This document shows positions 25,562 through 34,770 of a stretch of DNA of 64,000 nt, piece by piece. Every line of letters starts with the position of its first letter. Positions within the stretch are counted from its first letter, which is position 1. Made by a program: the position numbers and the translations under genes. Origin of the DNA: Aquicella lusitana (lineage in GTDB: Bacteria > Pseudomonadota > Gammaproteobacteria > DSM-16500); contig NZ_LR699115.1 of NCBI RefSeq assembly GCF_902459475.1, positions 1 to 64,000 of the forward strand, given 5' to 3'. Under the pieces are notes generated by a model, which was not told the origin of the DNA, made no database searches, and saw only the letters and a program-made list of their open reading frames with translations.

Positions 25562-26534
25562 GATAACGTTAGTTGAAGCAGTAAATTTAGCGCTTGAATT
25601 TGAAATGCAGTCTGATCCTGAAGTTATTGTGATGGGTGAAGACGTAGCCAAAAACGGCGGTGTTTTTCGCGCAACCGTAGGCTTGCTGGATAAATTTGGT
25701 CCAGAGCGGGTATTGGATACGCCCCTTGCTGAATCTATGATTGGCGGAGTAGCGGTCGGTATGGCGGTTCAGGGATTGAAACCGGTAGCGGAATTTCAGT
25801 TTATGGGTTTTATTTATCCCGCTATAGATCAAATAATTAATCACGCTGCGCGTATTCGCAACCGCACCCGAGGCCGCATGCACTGCCCTGTGGTGTTTCG
25901 TACACCTTTTGGAGCAGGCATACACGCGCCCGAGCATCATTCTGAAAGCACAGAAGCACTGTTCGCACATATTCCCGGTTTGCGCGTTGTTATTCCCTCC
26001 TCACCGGCACGCGCCTATGGGCTATTGCTTGCTTCCATTCGAAACCCTGACCCTGTGATCTTTCTGGAACCCTCACGCCTTTACCGTTTTGCCAAGCAGG
26101 AAGTGAAAAATGATGGCAAGGCATTACCACTTGATGTTTGTTTTACTTTACGTGTAGGAGAGGATGTGACACTGGTAACATGGGGTGCGATGGTCAAGGA
26201 AACGCTTGCAGCGGCTGATAAGTTGAAAGAAGAAGGTATCTCGGCGGAAGTGATTGATGTTGCTACTATCAAACCGCTTGATATGGAAACCATCCTGGCT
26301 TCAGTAGAAAAAACAGGACGCTGCGCAATTGTGCATGAGGCGCCGCTTACCAATGGCGTAGGTGCGGAAATTGCTGCGCAGATAGCGGAAAAAGCGTTAT
26401 TTTCACTCAAGGCACCACCTGAGCGCGTGACTGGTTTTGATACGGTAGTACCGTATGCGCGGTTGGAAAAATATTATATTCCAAGCGAAAAAAGAATCAT
26501 TGATGCTGTTTATCGTCTTATGGAGTACGCATGA
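25554..26534 (+). CDS. pdhB: Pyruvate dehydrogenase E1 beta subunit
   Basis: E1 beta chain of 326 aa with the transketolase pyrimidine domain at the N terminus (VMGEDVAKNGGVFRATVGL, FGPERVLDTPLAE, active-site region EFQFMGFIYPAIDQI) and the C-terminal transketolase domain (EGISAEVIDVATIKPLD, HEAPLTNGVGAEIAAQ). The ATG overlaps the pdhA stop by eight bases, and its own stop overlaps the E2 start by four bases. Three coupled genes therefore give the complex in fixed order. Confidence 0.9.
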   Translation: MAEITLVEAVNLALEFEMQSDPEVIVMGEDVAKNGGVFRATVGLLDKFGPERVLDTPLAESMIGGVAVGMAVQGLKPVAEFQFMGFIYPAIDQIINHAARIRNRTRGRMHCPVVFRTPFGAGIHAPEHHSESTEALFAHIPGLRVVIPSSPARAYGLLLASIRNPDPVIFLEPSRLYRFAKQEVKNDGKALPLDVCFTLRVGEDVTLVTWGAMVKETLAAADKLKEEGISAEVIDVATIKPLDMETILASVEKTGRCAIVHEAPLTNGVGAEIAAQIAEKALFSLKAPPERVTGFDTVVPYARLEKYYIPSEKRIIDAVYRLMEYA

Positions 26535-27664
26535 AAATTTTTCATTTACCCGATTTGGGCGAAGGTTTAGCGGAAGCGGAAATACGCGAATGGTATATCC
26601 AGGTTGGCGACACGGTTAAAGTGGACCAGCCATTGGTTTCAATGGAAACGGCCAAGGCGGTCGTGGATGTTCCTTCACCTTATGCAGGCAAAATAGTGGA
26701 ACTGCATGGCAAGGTGAACGAGATTATCAAAACAGGGGCCCCCCTCATTACTTTTGAAACAAACGACGTAGTAGCACAGGATAAGCCTAAAGGCACTGTT
26801 GTGGGGTCGCTTGAAGAAAGTTCCAAAAAGTGGGAAGAGGGCGATGTGATTGTTGGTGGTGCAAAAACGCGAACACAACAGATAAAAGCCATGCCAGCTG
26901 CGAGAGTGTTGGCCAAAGAAATGAATGTGGATTTAAATCTGATTAACCCATCAGGTCCACAGGGATTAATTACTGTGGATGATGTGAAGCAGTTTATGGA
27001 TCGTAAACCGCATGGTACGTCATTGCCGGAACAAGCTGAAGCGTTGCATGGTGTGCGACGTGTCATGGCCCAGGCTATGTCACAATCGCATAAAGAAGTG
27101 GTACCGGTTACGATTATTGAAGATGCGGACATCACGGATTTACCCGCAGGTACAGATATTACCGTTGAAATATTACAGGCGATCATTACTGCGGTGAAAG
27201 CAGAACCTTCGCTCAATGCCTGGTTTGATGGTAAAGCGCTGGAACGAAAATTGTTTGATGAAATTAATATCGGTCTGGCTGTGGATACGCCTGAAGGGCT
27301 TTTTGTGCCAGTTATTAAACAGGCAGAAAAGCACAGTCCCGCCGAACTGCGCCAAATAGTCGATACCTATAAAAAGACGGTACGTGATCGCTCCATTCCA
27401 GCAGCGGATATGCAGGGCGCAACCATCACCTTATCGAATTTTGGCACTATTACGGGTCGTTATGCGACACCTATCATTGTGCCGCCGACGGTGGCGATAC
27501 TGGGATGCGGCCGTAGCCGTGAGGCAGTGCTGCCACATAAGGGTGAAATTCGTATTGGACGCATTATGCCGTTGTCCCTTACCTTTGATCATCGTGCGGT
27601 GACCGGCGGTGAAGCAACACGGTTTTTGGGCACCGTTATTAATTATTTGCAAGGTAATAACTAA
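26531..27664 (+). CDS. pdhC: 2-oxoacid dehydrogenase E2, dihydrolipoamide acyltransferase
   Basis: Core subunit of 377 aa: one lipoyl domain (1-80) with the lipoylated Lys at METAKAVV (K42); a peripheral subunit-binding domain at about 121-156 (MPAARVLAKEMNVDLNL); and the catalytic domain ending FDHRAVTGGEATRF with the active His354. It transfers the acyl group to CoA. A single lipoyl domain is the plan of branched-chain or Gram-positive-type PDH rather than the three-domain E. coli AceF. No E3 (lpd) follows, so that subunit must come from elsewhere. A terminator follows. Confidence 0.9.
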   Translation: MKIFHLPDLGEGLAEAEIREWYIQVGDTVKVDQPLVSMETAKAVVDVPSPYAGKIVELHGKVNEIIKTGAPLITFETNDVVAQDKPKGTVVGSLEESSKKWEEGDVIVGGAKTRTQQIKAMPAARVLAKEMNVDLNLINPSGPQGLITVDDVKQFMDRKPHGTSLPEQAEALHGVRRVMAQAMSQSHKEVVPVTIIEDADITDLPAGTDITVEILQAIITAVKAEPSLNAWFDGKALERKLFDEINIGLAVDTPEGLFVPVIKQAEKHSPAELRQIVDTYKKTVRDRSIPAADMQGATITLSNFGTITGRYATPIIVPPTVAILGCGRSREAVLPHKGEIRIGRIMPLSLTFDHRAVTGGEATRFLGTVINYLQGNN

Positions 27665-27672
27665 TTTTATTT

Positions 27673-27712
27673 CTCCTCCTCTTCCTCACGCTATGAAGAA
27701 GAGGAGAGTTTT
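27673..27712 (+). terminator. Terminator of the pdh operon
   Basis: CTCCTCCTCTTC (27673-27684) pairs with GAAGAAGAGGAG (27695-27706) with one mismatch and is followed by AGTTTT. It lies 8 bases after the E2 stop and before the convergent SH3-domain gene. Confidence 0.7.
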
Positions 27713-27729
27713 GATGCCCGCTTGTAAAG

Positions 27730-28356
27730 TTAAGGCTTTGCTGCAGGAGTGGATAGGGGTTCACTTTTTGATGGCGAGTTTTGCTGTTGCACTGCGGGTG
27801 CGGTTTGTGATGGCGCCGGTTTGGTTTGCTGCGGTGTCACTACAACGGGGACAACCACAGGAAAACCACCCATTTCATTGATTACTTCTAGCTGATGCCG
27901 ATATAGCACATCCATATCCTTTATCATATTCTGAATGGCTTTTTGCACAGATTGTTGCACCGCTTTCTGTTGTGTTTGCATCTTTTGTGCCATTTCTTTT
28001 ATCTGTTCGGCAGTTAATTTCTGAGGTTGTCCATACTGAATAAACTGATAGGTGTAAGGCGTGTTGCCATCATGAATGACTTTTTGTGTAAAAGTGATGG
28101 CAGAGGTATCGGTACCGCTACCAAGATCAGTCGTTTTTACCCAGCCTACATTACCATTGCGCGGGTCTCCTACTTTCATCCAGCCGCCTTCCTTAGGTGT
28201 AAAGACAGGGACAATACCTATAGCTAAATCCACTTTACCAATGATCTTAGCGTCCGGTTTGGGCTGGTCGTAAAGGTTTATTTCTTTTGCATAGGCATGC
28301 AAAGAAAAAATAGCGAGAGCAAGTGAAAAGATAAGTGTGAAAATACGTGTTCTCAT
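27730..28356 (-). CDS. Exported SH3-like domain protein with Gln/Pro-rich tail
   Basis: Predicted periplasmic protein of 208 aa. A signal peptide occupies residues 1-23 (cleavage near AYA-K). Residues 25-80 look like a bacterial SH3b domain (INLYDQPKPDAKIIGKVD ... GGWMKVGDPRNGNVGWVKTTDL). A helical Gln/Lys-rich stretch (about 115-150, EQIKEMAQKMQTQQKAVQQ) and a Pro/Gln/Ser-rich tail follow. SH3b domains often bind peptidoglycan or mediate protein contacts. No enzyme domain. Convergent to the pdh operon. Confidence 0.75.
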   Translation of the reverse strand: MRTRIFTLIFSLALAIFSLHAYAKEINLYDQPKPDAKIIGKVDLAIGIVPVFTPKEGGWMKVGDPRNGNVGWVKTTDLGSGTDTSAITFTQKVIHDGNTPYTYQFIQYGQPQKLTAEQIKEMAQKMQTQQKAVQQSVQKAIQNMIKDMDVLYRHQLEVINEMGGFPVVVPVVVTPQQTKPAPSQTAPAVQQQNSPSKSEPLSTPAAKP

Positions 28357-28614
28357 AAATTATCTCCTTCTTGTTTTTTTGCAGAGCCGTATTATACCAA
28401 GTCAGTTAAAAAATACCTACTAGCGGGCATTGCGGACCACTAGATGAAATAATCAAATTAAAAATAGAAATCGATAAATTTATTTATGATCGTGCCGTGA
28501 TTCCCAGCTGTTCTTTAATATTGTATATTAATAGTACGTTTCCAAGTACTGTAACCGTAATTTTTTGGTATAACGCCATGTTTGATCAGGAATTGTTCAG
28601 CAAAAGGAAACCGC

Positions 28615-30576
28615 ATGCCAGAAAGGAAAAGGATCTCGCTTATAGTGATGGTATTTATTCTATCAGCACTGATAATCGGTACCCTGTTCCTCATCGTCAA
28701 TGTGCAAGCTTCCATCCTCACGCATCAGGGTGAATTGAATCTTTTATTAATCAGTTGCATTATTTTATTAACTATTGCGTATGCTTTATTAAAACAACAA
28801 TTAAATGCGCAAAAACGGGCTTTTTCCGTGTTATCTCAAAAAGACAGCTTGGAAGCAAAGCTTTATGAGCAGCACAATCTGTTTAACACAGTGTTTGATT
28901 ACACCAATATGGGCATTGCCTTATTAAATATTGACTGCAATGTGGCCCGCGTTAATAAGTTATTGTGTGAACTACTGGGTTATAGCGAGGACGATCTGCT
29001 GTCGATGAATTTTTATCAGTTGATCCACCCCAGTGAGCACGATAATTTACAAATTCATATGCAGCAGCTGATCGATAAGAAGATAAAGTTGTATCAATCC
29101 GAACAGCAATGTTTCAGAAAAAATGGCGATACACTATGGATTATGTCTACTTTATCGCTGACGCGCGACAAAGATGACAAACCCTCCTATTTTATTATTC
29201 AAGTGCAGAATATTACTCTGCAAAAGAAAGCAGAAGAACGCTTGCGCCATATGGCATATCACGATCCGCTAACGGGGCTTGCCAATCGCAATAAATTGGA
29301 GCAGTTTATCAGCCATATCCTGGCTGCAGCTCGGCGACATCAACAAGTCTTTGCGTTACTTTTTCTTGATTTGGATCGGTTTAAAAATATCAATGATACG
29401 ATTGGTCATGAGGCTGGCGATGCGCTACTGCAAATTGTCGCTGAGCGATTGCGTAATACAGTGCGTACCACGGATATGGTGGCACGCCTAGGTGGTGATG
29501 AATTTGTATTGCTTATCACGGATGTGAAACAAGCGGAATCGGTTGCAATCATTGCGCAAAAAATTCTTGAGAATGTGTTGAAAGTTATTATTGTCAAAGG
29601 GCAGGAAATTTATATTACCACCAGTATTGGTATTAGCTTGTATCCGTATGACGGACAAAACATGCAAACGCTAATGAAGAATGCTGATCTTGCCTTATAT
29701 CGGGCAAAGGAACATGGCCGAAACAATTATCAATTTTACACAGCAGAAATGACCAGCAGGGCTCAAGAGAAAATGGCCTTGCAAAATGCGTTAGGACACG
29801 CTTTGGTCAAACATGAGTTCATGTTGCACTACCAGCCTAAAATGGAAATCAGCACACGTCGCATTACAGGAGTTGAGGCCTTGCTGCGCTGGAAGAATAA
29901 AGAATATGGCATGATTACGCCGGATGAAATCGTTTCACTTGCGGAAGAAACAGGGCTTATTATTCCCGTCAGTGAATGGATATTAAAAACAGCCTGCAAC
30001 CAGTTGAAAGTATGGCATGAGATGGGATTTACGTCATTGACAATGGCGGTGAACTGTTCTGCCAGGCAATTTAAGCATTCAAATTTTCTGGATGATGTTT
30101 TGAATACGATTACGGAAGTAGGTATTTCACCGCAGTCACTTGAAATTGAAGTGACGGAAAGTACTATTATGCAGGATCCTGAAAATACTTTGCGTGTTTT
30201 GTATGGGCTGAAGGATCTCGGTGTGCGCATTGCCATTGATGATTTTGGCACAGGTTACTGGTCATTGGGCAATCTAAGAAGATTGTCCGTTGACGTAATT
30301 AAGATTGATAAAACATTTATTAAGCAAGTCATCGCGGATGAAACTTCAGCTGCGATTACAAGCGCCATCATTGCGATGGTGAACAAATTGGATATTGTAG
30401 CGATTGCAGAAGGTGTTGAAACACGCGAACAATATGAATTTCTTGCCAACGAGGGATGCGCTGAAATACAAGGCTATTATTTGACTCGCCCCCTGACAGA
30501 TGAGGCCATGACGCATTTTTTGCAACATCCTGTGCCCGATGTGGAAGCGGTTTCACAAAACGGGATAACCACATGA
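28615..30576 (+). CDS. Membrane PAS-GGDEF-EAL cyclic-di-GMP enzyme
   Basis: Dual-domain cyclic-di-GMP regulator of 653 aa. I start at the ATG at 28615 with AAAGGAAA six bases upstream. Two membrane helices lie at about residues 7-30 and 41-60, then a PAS domain (90-205), then GGDEF with the intact active site GGDEF at 293-297 and an I-site RTTD at 284-287, then EAL with E421-A-L, DDFGTG at 542-547 and QGYYLTRPL near the end. Both catalytic signatures look intact, so it could make or degrade the messenger depending on the PAS signal. Convergent with the acyl-CoA synthetase gene, 18 bases apart. Confidence 0.92.
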   Translation: MPERKRISLIVMVFILSALIIGTLFLIVNVQASILTHQGELNLLLISCIILLTIAYALLKQQLNAQKRAFSVLSQKDSLEAKLYEQHNLFNTVFDYTNMGIALLNIDCNVARVNKLLCELLGYSEDDLLSMNFYQLIHPSEHDNLQIHMQQLIDKKIKLYQSEQQCFRKNGDTLWIMSTLSLTRDKDDKPSYFIIQVQNITLQKKAEERLRHMAYHDPLTGLANRNKLEQFISHILAAARRHQQVFALLFLDLDRFKNINDTIGHEAGDALLQIVAERLRNTVRTTDMVARLGGDEFVLLITDVKQAESVAIIAQKILENVLKVIIVKGQEIYITTSIGISLYPYDGQNMQTLMKNADLALYRAKEHGRNNYQFYTAEMTSRAQEKMALQNALGHALVKHEFMLHYQPKMEISTRRITGVEALLRWKNKEYGMITPDEIVSLAEETGLIIPVSEWILKTACNQLKVWHEMGFTSLTMAVNCSARQFKHSNFLDDVLNTITEVGISPQSLEIEVTESTIMQDPENTLRVLYGLKDLGVRIAIDDFGTGYWSLGNLRRLSVDVIKIDKTFIKQVIADETSAAITSAIIAMVNKLDIVAIAEGVETREQYEFLANEGCAEIQGYYLTRPLTDEAMTHFLQHPVPDVEAVSQNGITT

Positions 30577-30594
30577 TTTTTTATTGCCATTTCT

Positions 30595-32631
30595 TTATTT
30601 AGCCAAATAATTTTTCCTGAGCACACGGCGCATGGTTTTATTGGATGCTGTTCTTGGCAGCTCATTAATAAATAGAACGTCATGAATTTTAAATAAAGGG
30701 TTTAAATAAGCATTAATTCTTTTTTGCATTTCCATTTTTATGATGTCTTTATCCAACTTCGCTGGCGTTACGGCATATATGATAAGTTGACTGGGGCCAT
30801 TATCCGGTGGCGAAACGGCGATGGCAGCGACCTCAGTGATTTGTTCAATGCCGGTAATAGTGCGTTCAATTTCTGCAGCGCTTATTTTGATGCCGCCCAG
30901 GTTCATCGTGTCATCTACCCGCCCTAGAATGGAATAATAGCCATTAGGGTAACGTCTTAACTGATCACCGTGTCGTCGGAGGATTTTTCCCTGCCATAAA
31001 GGCATGTCTGCGTAATAAACCTGATGATGATCGGCGTTTAGCAGACAGGTTGACAAACCAAGCGAGGGAGGAATGATAGCAACTTCGCCTGTGTTAGCAA
31101 AATGACCTTCTTCATCGATTAACACAAAATCTAATCCCATCGCGGGTGTTGAAAAAAGAGAAGGGCAATTATTTTCAATGACGGTGCTAGTAATATACGC
31201 ACCGCCAATTTCCGTTCCTCCACAATATTCAATGACGGGTTTGTAGCCAGCGAGAGACATGAGATAAAGCATGTCTTCCGGATTTGAACATTCCCCTGTA
31301 GAGCTAAAAACCTTGATTGCGCGCCAGTCGAGTTTTTCCATACAGCCAGATTGTCGCCAGGCTGCTACCAGAGTAGGCACAACGCCCAGCATGGTAACAC
31401 GTGCCCGTTCAACAAATAGACCAAAATCGCGGTTTTTGGGAGCGCCCTGATAGAGCGCAATCGCGGCATGGTTCATCAGCGCAGCAAAGATAAGCCAGGG
31501 ACCCATCATCCAGCCTAAATTGGTTGGCCAGCAAAGTACGTCACCAGGTTGGATATTCTGGTGAAAATAAGCATCACTTGCTGCTTTGATCGCGGTGGTA
31601 TGGTTCCATGGAATTGCTTTAGGTTCCCCGGTAGTGCCCGAAGAAAAAAGAATATTACAGGCGGACATCGGTTCACACGAAAATGAAGAGAAGCGGGTAT
31701 CCTCAGTTAAAAAATCATTCCAGGCAATATCGCCTGGACGCAATTGCAAACTGATTTTATCCGCGTGAGGGAGAACCAGAATTTTTGCAGCATTCGCCTT
31801 GCAAACTTTTTCATAAAGGGGGAGAGTTTTGCCATCCCAAAGAATCTGGTCTTGAGTGAATACCGCTTTCGTTTTTGCAATGTTAAGTCGTATGGCCATT
31901 TCATGGCTGGAAAAACTGTCTGCAATGGAGACAACTATGCCGCCCATTTTGATAATGCCGAGGTAAATTGCGATGGCATAAATATTCATGGGCATGGCGA
32001 TACCGATTGCGTCACCTGTCACAAAGCCATGCTTGATTAGACTGTTTGCAATGCGATTCGATAAACCATTTAACTCACCATATGTCAGATGACATTTATT
32101 TTTTTTCTGATCTTCGTAAATAAGGGCCGTTGCCTCAGACGGTGCACCAAAACAGCTATCTGCAATATTCAGTTTTGCTCCGCTCAACCATTGTGGCGAT
32201 TCAACACCCCGTTCCAGATGACAAATGCGATCCGGTTTTTTTTTAAAAACAATGTTTAATTGTGTGATGACCCGTTGCCAAAAGTCTTCATAGTGGTTCA
32301 CTGTCCATTGATGAAAAGCTTTAATATCTTTTATCTTAACTGCGCCCATCAAAGCGGTAATATTCGCGCTCTGGCGGATCTCGGATGTCGGCAGCCATGC
32401 GGGAGCGGATTCGGGATGTTCGCGCCATTTGGGGAAGAGAGCGGAATAGAGAAGTAAATGCACACCGAAGGGATACGACGCTTCTGCCAGTATTTGTGAA
32501 ACAGCCCGCCATGCCTCGGCTGGTGAAGGACTGTTTTTTAAAGGTGATTGAACTTTTTCAAAAAGCTCCTTGGCATTATCCGTGTTTAAACCCGCTTTAC
32601 TCAGTTGATCGATGGTGATAGTGCTGTTCAT
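30595..32631 (-). CDS. AMP-forming acyl-CoA synthetase (acetyl/acetoacetyl-CoA synthetase-like)
   Basis: ANL-superfamily ligase of 678 aa. ATP-binding motif LFSSGTTGEPKAIPW, the A5 motif with YCGGTEIGG, the hinge LGRVDDTMNLGGIKIS and a C-terminal catalytic Lys in PRTASNKTMRR are present. The long N-terminal extension and these sequences resemble the acetoacetyl-CoA synthetase and plant AAE17/18 group more than Acs. It would activate a short or medium carboxylic acid with ATP and CoA. Given the PHA operon 6 kb away, acetoacetate or 3-hydroxybutyrate reuse is plausible but unproven. Confidence 0.8.
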   Translation of the reverse strand: MNSTITIDQLSKAGLNTDNAKELFEKVQSPLKNSPSPAEAWRAVSQILAEASYPFGVHLLLYSALFPKWREHPESAPAWLPTSEIRQSANITALMGAVKIKDIKAFHQWTVNHYEDFWQRVITQLNIVFKKKPDRICHLERGVESPQWLSGAKLNIADSCFGAPSEATALIYEDQKKNKCHLTYGELNGLSNRIANSLIKHGFVTGDAIGIAMPMNIYAIAIYLGIIKMGGIVVSIADSFSSHEMAIRLNIAKTKAVFTQDQILWDGKTLPLYEKVCKANAAKILVLPHADKISLQLRPGDIAWNDFLTEDTRFSSFSCEPMSACNILFSSGTTGEPKAIPWNHTTAIKAASDAYFHQNIQPGDVLCWPTNLGWMMGPWLIFAALMNHAAIALYQGAPKNRDFGLFVERARVTMLGVVPTLVAAWRQSGCMEKLDWRAIKVFSSTGECSNPEDMLYLMSLAGYKPVIEYCGGTEIGGAYITSTVIENNCPSLFSTPAMGLDFVLIDEEGHFANTGEVAIIPPSLGLSTCLLNADHHQVYYADMPLWQGKILRRHGDQLRRYPNGYYSILGRVDDTMNLGGIKISAAEIERTITGIEQITEVAAIAVSPPDNGPSQLIIYAVTPAKLDKDIIKMEMQKRINAYLNPLFKIHDVLFINELPRTASNKTMRRVLRKNYLAK

Positions 32632-32709
32632 CCTTTGTCCTTGCCGCTTTCTATTTTCATCATTGTAGATAATGCTATACTACGCGCCTTCAAAACGGGA
32701 GGCCATGGT

Positions 32710-33390
32710 ATGCAAAAAAAAGCGATTATTTTGTTTTCTGGCGGACTTGATTCAACTACCTGCCTTGCTATTGCCCAATCGCAAGGATACGCCTGTTATG
32801 CTTTAAGCTTTGCGTACGGACAAAAACATCATGTTGAAATCGAACGGGCCAAACAGATTGCCCACTCTTTTGGTGTTGTTACGCATCAGGTTTTTGTCCT
32901 CCCGCTGGAACAGATACGCGGCTCTTCTTTAACAGACGGCGATATGGTGGTGCCGGACTATCAGGATGGAAGCGCCATACCAAATACTTATGTCCCTGCA
33001 CGGAATACGATTTTTCTTTCTTTTGCGCTGGCGTGGGGTGAGGTGCTGGGTGCGCATGATATTTTTATGGGAGCGAATTATCTGGATTATTCCGGTTACC
33101 CTGACTGTCGCCCTGATTATTTGCATGCCTTTGAAACAATGGCGAACCTCGCTACTAAAGCTAGTGTAGAAGGCCAGCAATTTAAGATCCATGCACCCTT
33201 ACTCAAAATGCATAAGGCAGAAATTATTCGTGAAGGCCTGCGCTTAGGTATTGATTACAGTCATACAGTATCCTGTTACAGAGCTGACAGGATGGGCCGG
33301 GCTTGCGGGAAATGTGATAGCTGCACCTATAGGAAAAAAGGATTCGAAGAGGCGAAGGTACCCGATCCGACGATCTATTATGGAGTTTGA
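32710..33390 (+). CDS. queC: 7-cyano-7-deazaguanine synthase QueC
   Basis: Converts 7-carboxy-7-deazaguanine to preQ0 with ATP and ammonia in queuosine biosynthesis. 226 aa from the ATG at 32710, with GGGAGG 8 bases upstream; a longer frame reading begins at 32605 without support. The PP-loop SGGLDSTT is at residues 10-17. The zinc site near the C terminus is SCYRADRMGRACGKCDSC with four cysteines. QueD, QueE and QueF are not adjacent. A bidirectional terminator follows. Confidence 0.95.
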   Translation: MQKKAIILFSGGLDSTTCLAIAQSQGYACYALSFAYGQKHHVEIERAKQIAHSFGVVTHQVFVLPLEQIRGSSLTDGDMVVPDYQDGSAIPNTYVPARNTIFLSFALAWGEVLGAHDIFMGANYLDYSGYPDCRPDYLHAFETMANLATKASVEGQQFKIHAPLLKMHKAEIIREGLRLGIDYSHTVSCYRADRMGRACGKCDSCTYRKKGFEEAKVPDPTIYYGV

Positions 33391-33402
33391 GTTATCAGAA
33401 AC

Positions 33403-33434
33403 AAAAAAGCCATGCTAAAAGTAGCATGGCTTTT
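33403..33434. terminator. Bidirectional terminator between queC and fis
   Basis: AAAAGCCATGCTA pairs with TAGCATGGCTTTT around a short loop. U-tracts are present on both strands, so it serves the convergent queC and fis genes. Confidence 0.88.
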
Positions 33435-33448
33435 AAACTCCAGAAAGA

Positions 33449-33715
33449 CTAGTCTAACATTCCGTATTGTTTTAATTTTTTCCTCAATGTTCCGCGTGAA
33501 ATACCGAGGATATGAGCCATTTTTACCTGATTGTAGTGGGTATGATTAATTAATACTTCAAGCAGGGGGCGTTCGATCTCTTCAAGTAAAATCGAATAGA
33601 AATCAACAGGTTGTTCATTACCTATATTAGAAAAGTAGTTACGTAAGGTATCTTTTACTACCTGTTTTAATGTAATCGTCTCCAAATCTTCGGTCATAAC
33701 TGATTTTTTATTCAT
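33449..33715 (-). CDS. fis: Fis-family nucleoid-associated regulator
   Basis: An 88-aa protein with the C-terminal Fis helix-turn-helix: LLEVLINHTHYNQVKMAHILGISRGTLRKKLKQYGM, with the A-x2-LGI-x-RGTLR-x-KL pattern. Fis bends DNA and activates rRNA and other growth-linked promoters. The ATG at 33715 has GGAG at a 9-base spacing. It is not behind dusB as in enteric bacteria. Upstream at 33778-33805 is a strong hairpin that could insulate it from the gene at 33833. Confidence 0.93.
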   Translation of the reverse strand: MNKKSVMTEDLETITLKQVVKDTLRNYFSNIGNEQPVDFYSILLEEIERPLLEVLINHTHYNQVKMAHILGISRGTLRKKLKQYGMLD

Positions 33716-33777
33716 AAATAAAACTCCATACCTTCCCTAGTTTTAATTATATCTCTCCATGAGTCACAACTGATCAA

Positions 33778-33805
33778 ATGATCTCCATTTTTCAATGGAG
33801 ATCAT
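33778..33805 (-). terminator. Perfect 12-bp hairpin between the coiled-coil gene and fis
   Basis: ATGATCTCCATT (33778-33789) and AATGGAGATCAT (33794-33805) pair perfectly around a 4-base loop. On the minus strand only TTTG follows, so termination would be partial; an attenuator or mRNA-stabilising hairpin is equally possible. Confidence 0.5.
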
Positions 33806-33832
33806 ACACGCTAGCCGGGTTTACAGCTACAC

Positions 33833-34423
33833 TTAAGAGGCTAATTCAGTTACTTGATTAAAGCTAACTGCATCATCTATTCTATCCAGGATTTCTGGCT
33901 TGGGTTCTTGAATGGCTGGTGCGTTTTTAGTCGTAGACTTTTTAGATTTGGTTTTTGTTTTTGCTTTAGTTTTAGCGGCGATAGCTTTCTTGGAATTTTT
34001 TGCCCATTCTTTTTCAAACTGGCTTAAATGTTTATCCAGCGCGGACAGCTTGGCTTGAGCTTGTTTTGTGCTTTCAAGTGATTGTGAGATTTCTTGCAGC
34101 TGTTTGTTGATCACAGAGAATGCTTTAAAGATTTCTTTGTGCGATTTGTTGGCTGCGTTCAATTGTTTTTTTCCAGCGGGCGTTTTTATTTTTTCTGCTG
34201 CCTTAATGCGTTTTTCAGCGTTATTTGCCTGGCTTTTAATCTTGTTCAAGGCCGCTTTTAATTTATTTTCTTTCTGCGCGAGAGACTTGATCTCTTTACC
34301 CAATTGCGTGGCTAATTTTGACGGCGTGAGCAAAAAATCCTTTTCTTTTTTTTGTATGGAGGCAACAAAAGCGTTATTTTGTTGTCGTTTAGCAGTGCCC
34401 TTTGCAGCTTTTTTTCGTGACAT
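33833..34423 (-). CDS. Lys/Ala-rich basic coiled-coil protein
   Basis: Unrecognised protein of 196 aa, strongly basic. Residues about 25-140 are predicted alpha-helical coiled coil (KLATQLGKEIKSLAQKENKL, LNKIKSQANNAEKRI, KHLSQFEKEWAKN). Residues 140-165 form a Lys/Ala/Thr run (AAKTKAKTKTKSKKSTTK) like histone-H1-type tails. No signal peptide. It could be a DNA- or RNA-associated protein; a host-targeted protein is also possible in this lineage. Both are inference. A 17-bp palindrome 42 bases upstream (34465-34481) may be its operator. Confidence 0.65.
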   Translation of the reverse strand: MSRKKAAKGTAKRQQNNAFVASIQKKEKDFLLTPSKLATQLGKEIKSLAQKENKLKAALNKIKSQANNAEKRIKAAEKIKTPAGKKQLNAANKSHKEIFKAFSVINKQLQEISQSLESTKQAQAKLSALDKHLSQFEKEWAKNSKKAIAAKTKAKTKTKSKKSTTKNAPAIQEPKPEILDRIDDAVSFNQVTELAS

Positions 34424-34770
34424 ATACGGTTATCCTCATGAGATCAATAGACTAAGAATGTTGAATGTTAAAATTTAACATCGAATCAGTTTAAAAGTCT
34501 ACAGATTGAAATGATTGCATAAACTTTCCTGCCGCTGCGCCGAGTTTTTATAAAATGAGCGAGGAGGGTTCTAGCTCTATCATCATGTGATGGCTGAACT
34601 GCGGCAGAAAGAAGGGGAAATTTGGCTGGCGTAACAAGGCACAATGTATCGATTCGCGAAAGCTGCAACTCAACGTGCATTGGTATTGATTTACCTTTGA
34701 TAACTATTTAAAGTACCATATTACTCAAAAATTAGCCTGATTATTATTCCGGTTTTAGGAGTTTTAATAG
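34424..34770. other. Intergenic region between the coiled-coil gene and the ProQ-like gene
   Basis: This 347-bp divergent region holds a perfect palindrome TGTTAAAATTTAACA (34466-34480, extended by A/T to 34465-34481) and a long-range inverted pair CTGCCGC/GCGGCAG enclosing about 70 bases around 34530-34605. Only a doubtful 64-codon minus-strand frame is present. The two genes start outward, so promoters for both must lie here; a small RNA cannot be excluded. I see no tRNA. Confidence 0.4.

Noticed and set aside
34486-34680. 64-codon minus-strand frame in the intergenic region
   Set aside because: No ribosome binding site, no recognisable domain, and it overlaps possible regulatory sequence.
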